DNA of 64,000 nt, from assembly GCF_007747795.1 (NCBI RefSeq), contig NZ_CP036275.1, positions 6,440,001 through 6,504,000 of the forward strand. The letters run 5' to 3'. This DNA comes from Maioricimonas rarisocia. GTDB lineage: Bacteria > Planctomycetota > Planctomycetia > Planctomycetales > Planctomycetaceae. Shown here in pieces: positions 63,672 through 64,000 of this stretch. The notes beneath the pieces were generated by a model. It saw only the letters and a list, made by a program, of their open reading frames with translations. It was not told where the DNA came from and searched no databases. The position numbers and the translations under genes were made by a program. Each line of letters starts with the position of its first letter. Position 1 is the stretch's first letter.

Positions 63672-64000
63672 ATGAAGATACTGATTACCGGCTCGGCCGG
63701 ATTCCTTGGCACCTATCTTGTCAGAGAGTTTCTGGAAGCAGGCTACGAGGTCGTCGGTCTCGACAACTTCTCCAAGTATGGGGAACTGCATCAGCCGTTC
63801 GGCGACCATCCGCATTACCGGTTCGTCTGCGGCGATGCCAAGGACACACGGCTGGTTCGAGAACTGCTCAGCGGCTGTGACCACTTCGTCGCCGGTGCCG
63901 CGATGATCGGCGGTATCGCGTACTTCCACCGTCTCGCCTTCGATCTGCTGGCCGAAAACGAGAGAATCTCTGCGGCAGCCTTCGAAGCGGCCATCGACGC
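63672..64000 (+). CDS. NAD-dependent epimerase/dehydratase (partial, cut by window end)
   Basis: 109 codons are visible. The N-terminus is a clear Rossmann fold: MKILITGSAGFLGTYLVREFLEAG with GxxGxxG, then VVGLDNFSKYG and VCGDAKD, as in extended SDR sugar-nucleotide epimerases. The active-site YxxxK would lie past the edge, so the substrate class (for example UDP-glucuronate or UDP-glucose) cannot be told. Confidence 0.85.
   Translation, partial: MKILITGSAGFLGTYLVREFLEAGYEVVGLDNFSKYGELHQPFGDHPHYRFVCGDAKDTRLVRELLSGCDHFVAGAAMIGGIAYFHRLAFDLLAENERISAAAFEAAID

Overview
The window is GC-rich, densely coded DNA that looks like the chromosome of a planctomycete, most likely from the order Planctomycetales. 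This is inferred from gene content: a PVC-type c-type cytochrome with a propeller and HEAT repeats, a secreted PQQ-type propeller protein, paired von Willebrand A proteins with one membrane anchor, a Ser/Thr kinase next to an FHA protein, an ECF sigma factor beside a large TPR protein, and a TMTC-like TPR membrane protein. There is no rRNA, tRNA or CRISPR array that I can recognise, and no prophage.

Layout. 0-2.7 kb: the nuoA, nuoC and nuoD genes of respiratory complex I, with no nuoB between A and C. 2.9-9 kb: a Tat-exported endonuclease/phosphatase-fold protein, a decayed RelE/HigB-type toxin gene, a DsbD-type thiol:disulfide transporter and a CPA2-type cation:proton antiporter. 9-16.5 kb: secreted haem/propeller proteins, a glutamate cyclase (DUF4392) and small envelope proteins. 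16.9-18 kb: a REP-associated tyrosine transposase (RAYT) flanked by inverted copies of its probable palindromic partner repeats. 18-34.6 kb: housekeeping and envelope genes (PQQ propeller, HEAT/TPR protein, mnmE, RNase HII-like, sugar isomerase-like, HtrA protease, NAD(P)HX epimerase, SDR, Nramp-like carrier, M20 peptidase, alpha/beta hydrolase).

35-47.4 kb is a signalling and envelope block: two tandem vWA paralogues converge on a minus-strand run of FHA protein, Ser/Thr kinase, two membrane proteins, ECF sigma factor and an 848-residue TPR protein. 47.7-48.3 kb is a 234-bp tandem repeat built from several palindromes. 48.3-51.6 kb holds a DUF11/Pro-Glu-rich membrane protein and an RmlD-like reductase.

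51.6-57.9 kb is the most unusual part. An IS110-family element (DEDD transposase) lies between two partial copies of the same palindrome cluster and two copies of the 3' end of the next gene. That gene encodes a fusion of a ClpC-type N-domain (two repeats), a ThiD2 domain and thiamine-phosphate synthase ThiE, and it stands head-to-head with clpC itself. 58-64 kb: a secreted DUF6263-like protein, a membrane P-loop ATPase, a TMTC-like TPR membrane protein and the start of an NAD-dependent epimerase.

Start codons were chosen from Shine-Dalgarno spacing and signal-peptide position, and several genes therefore start downstream of the longest open frame. Functions rest on motif recognition by eye; no database search was run.
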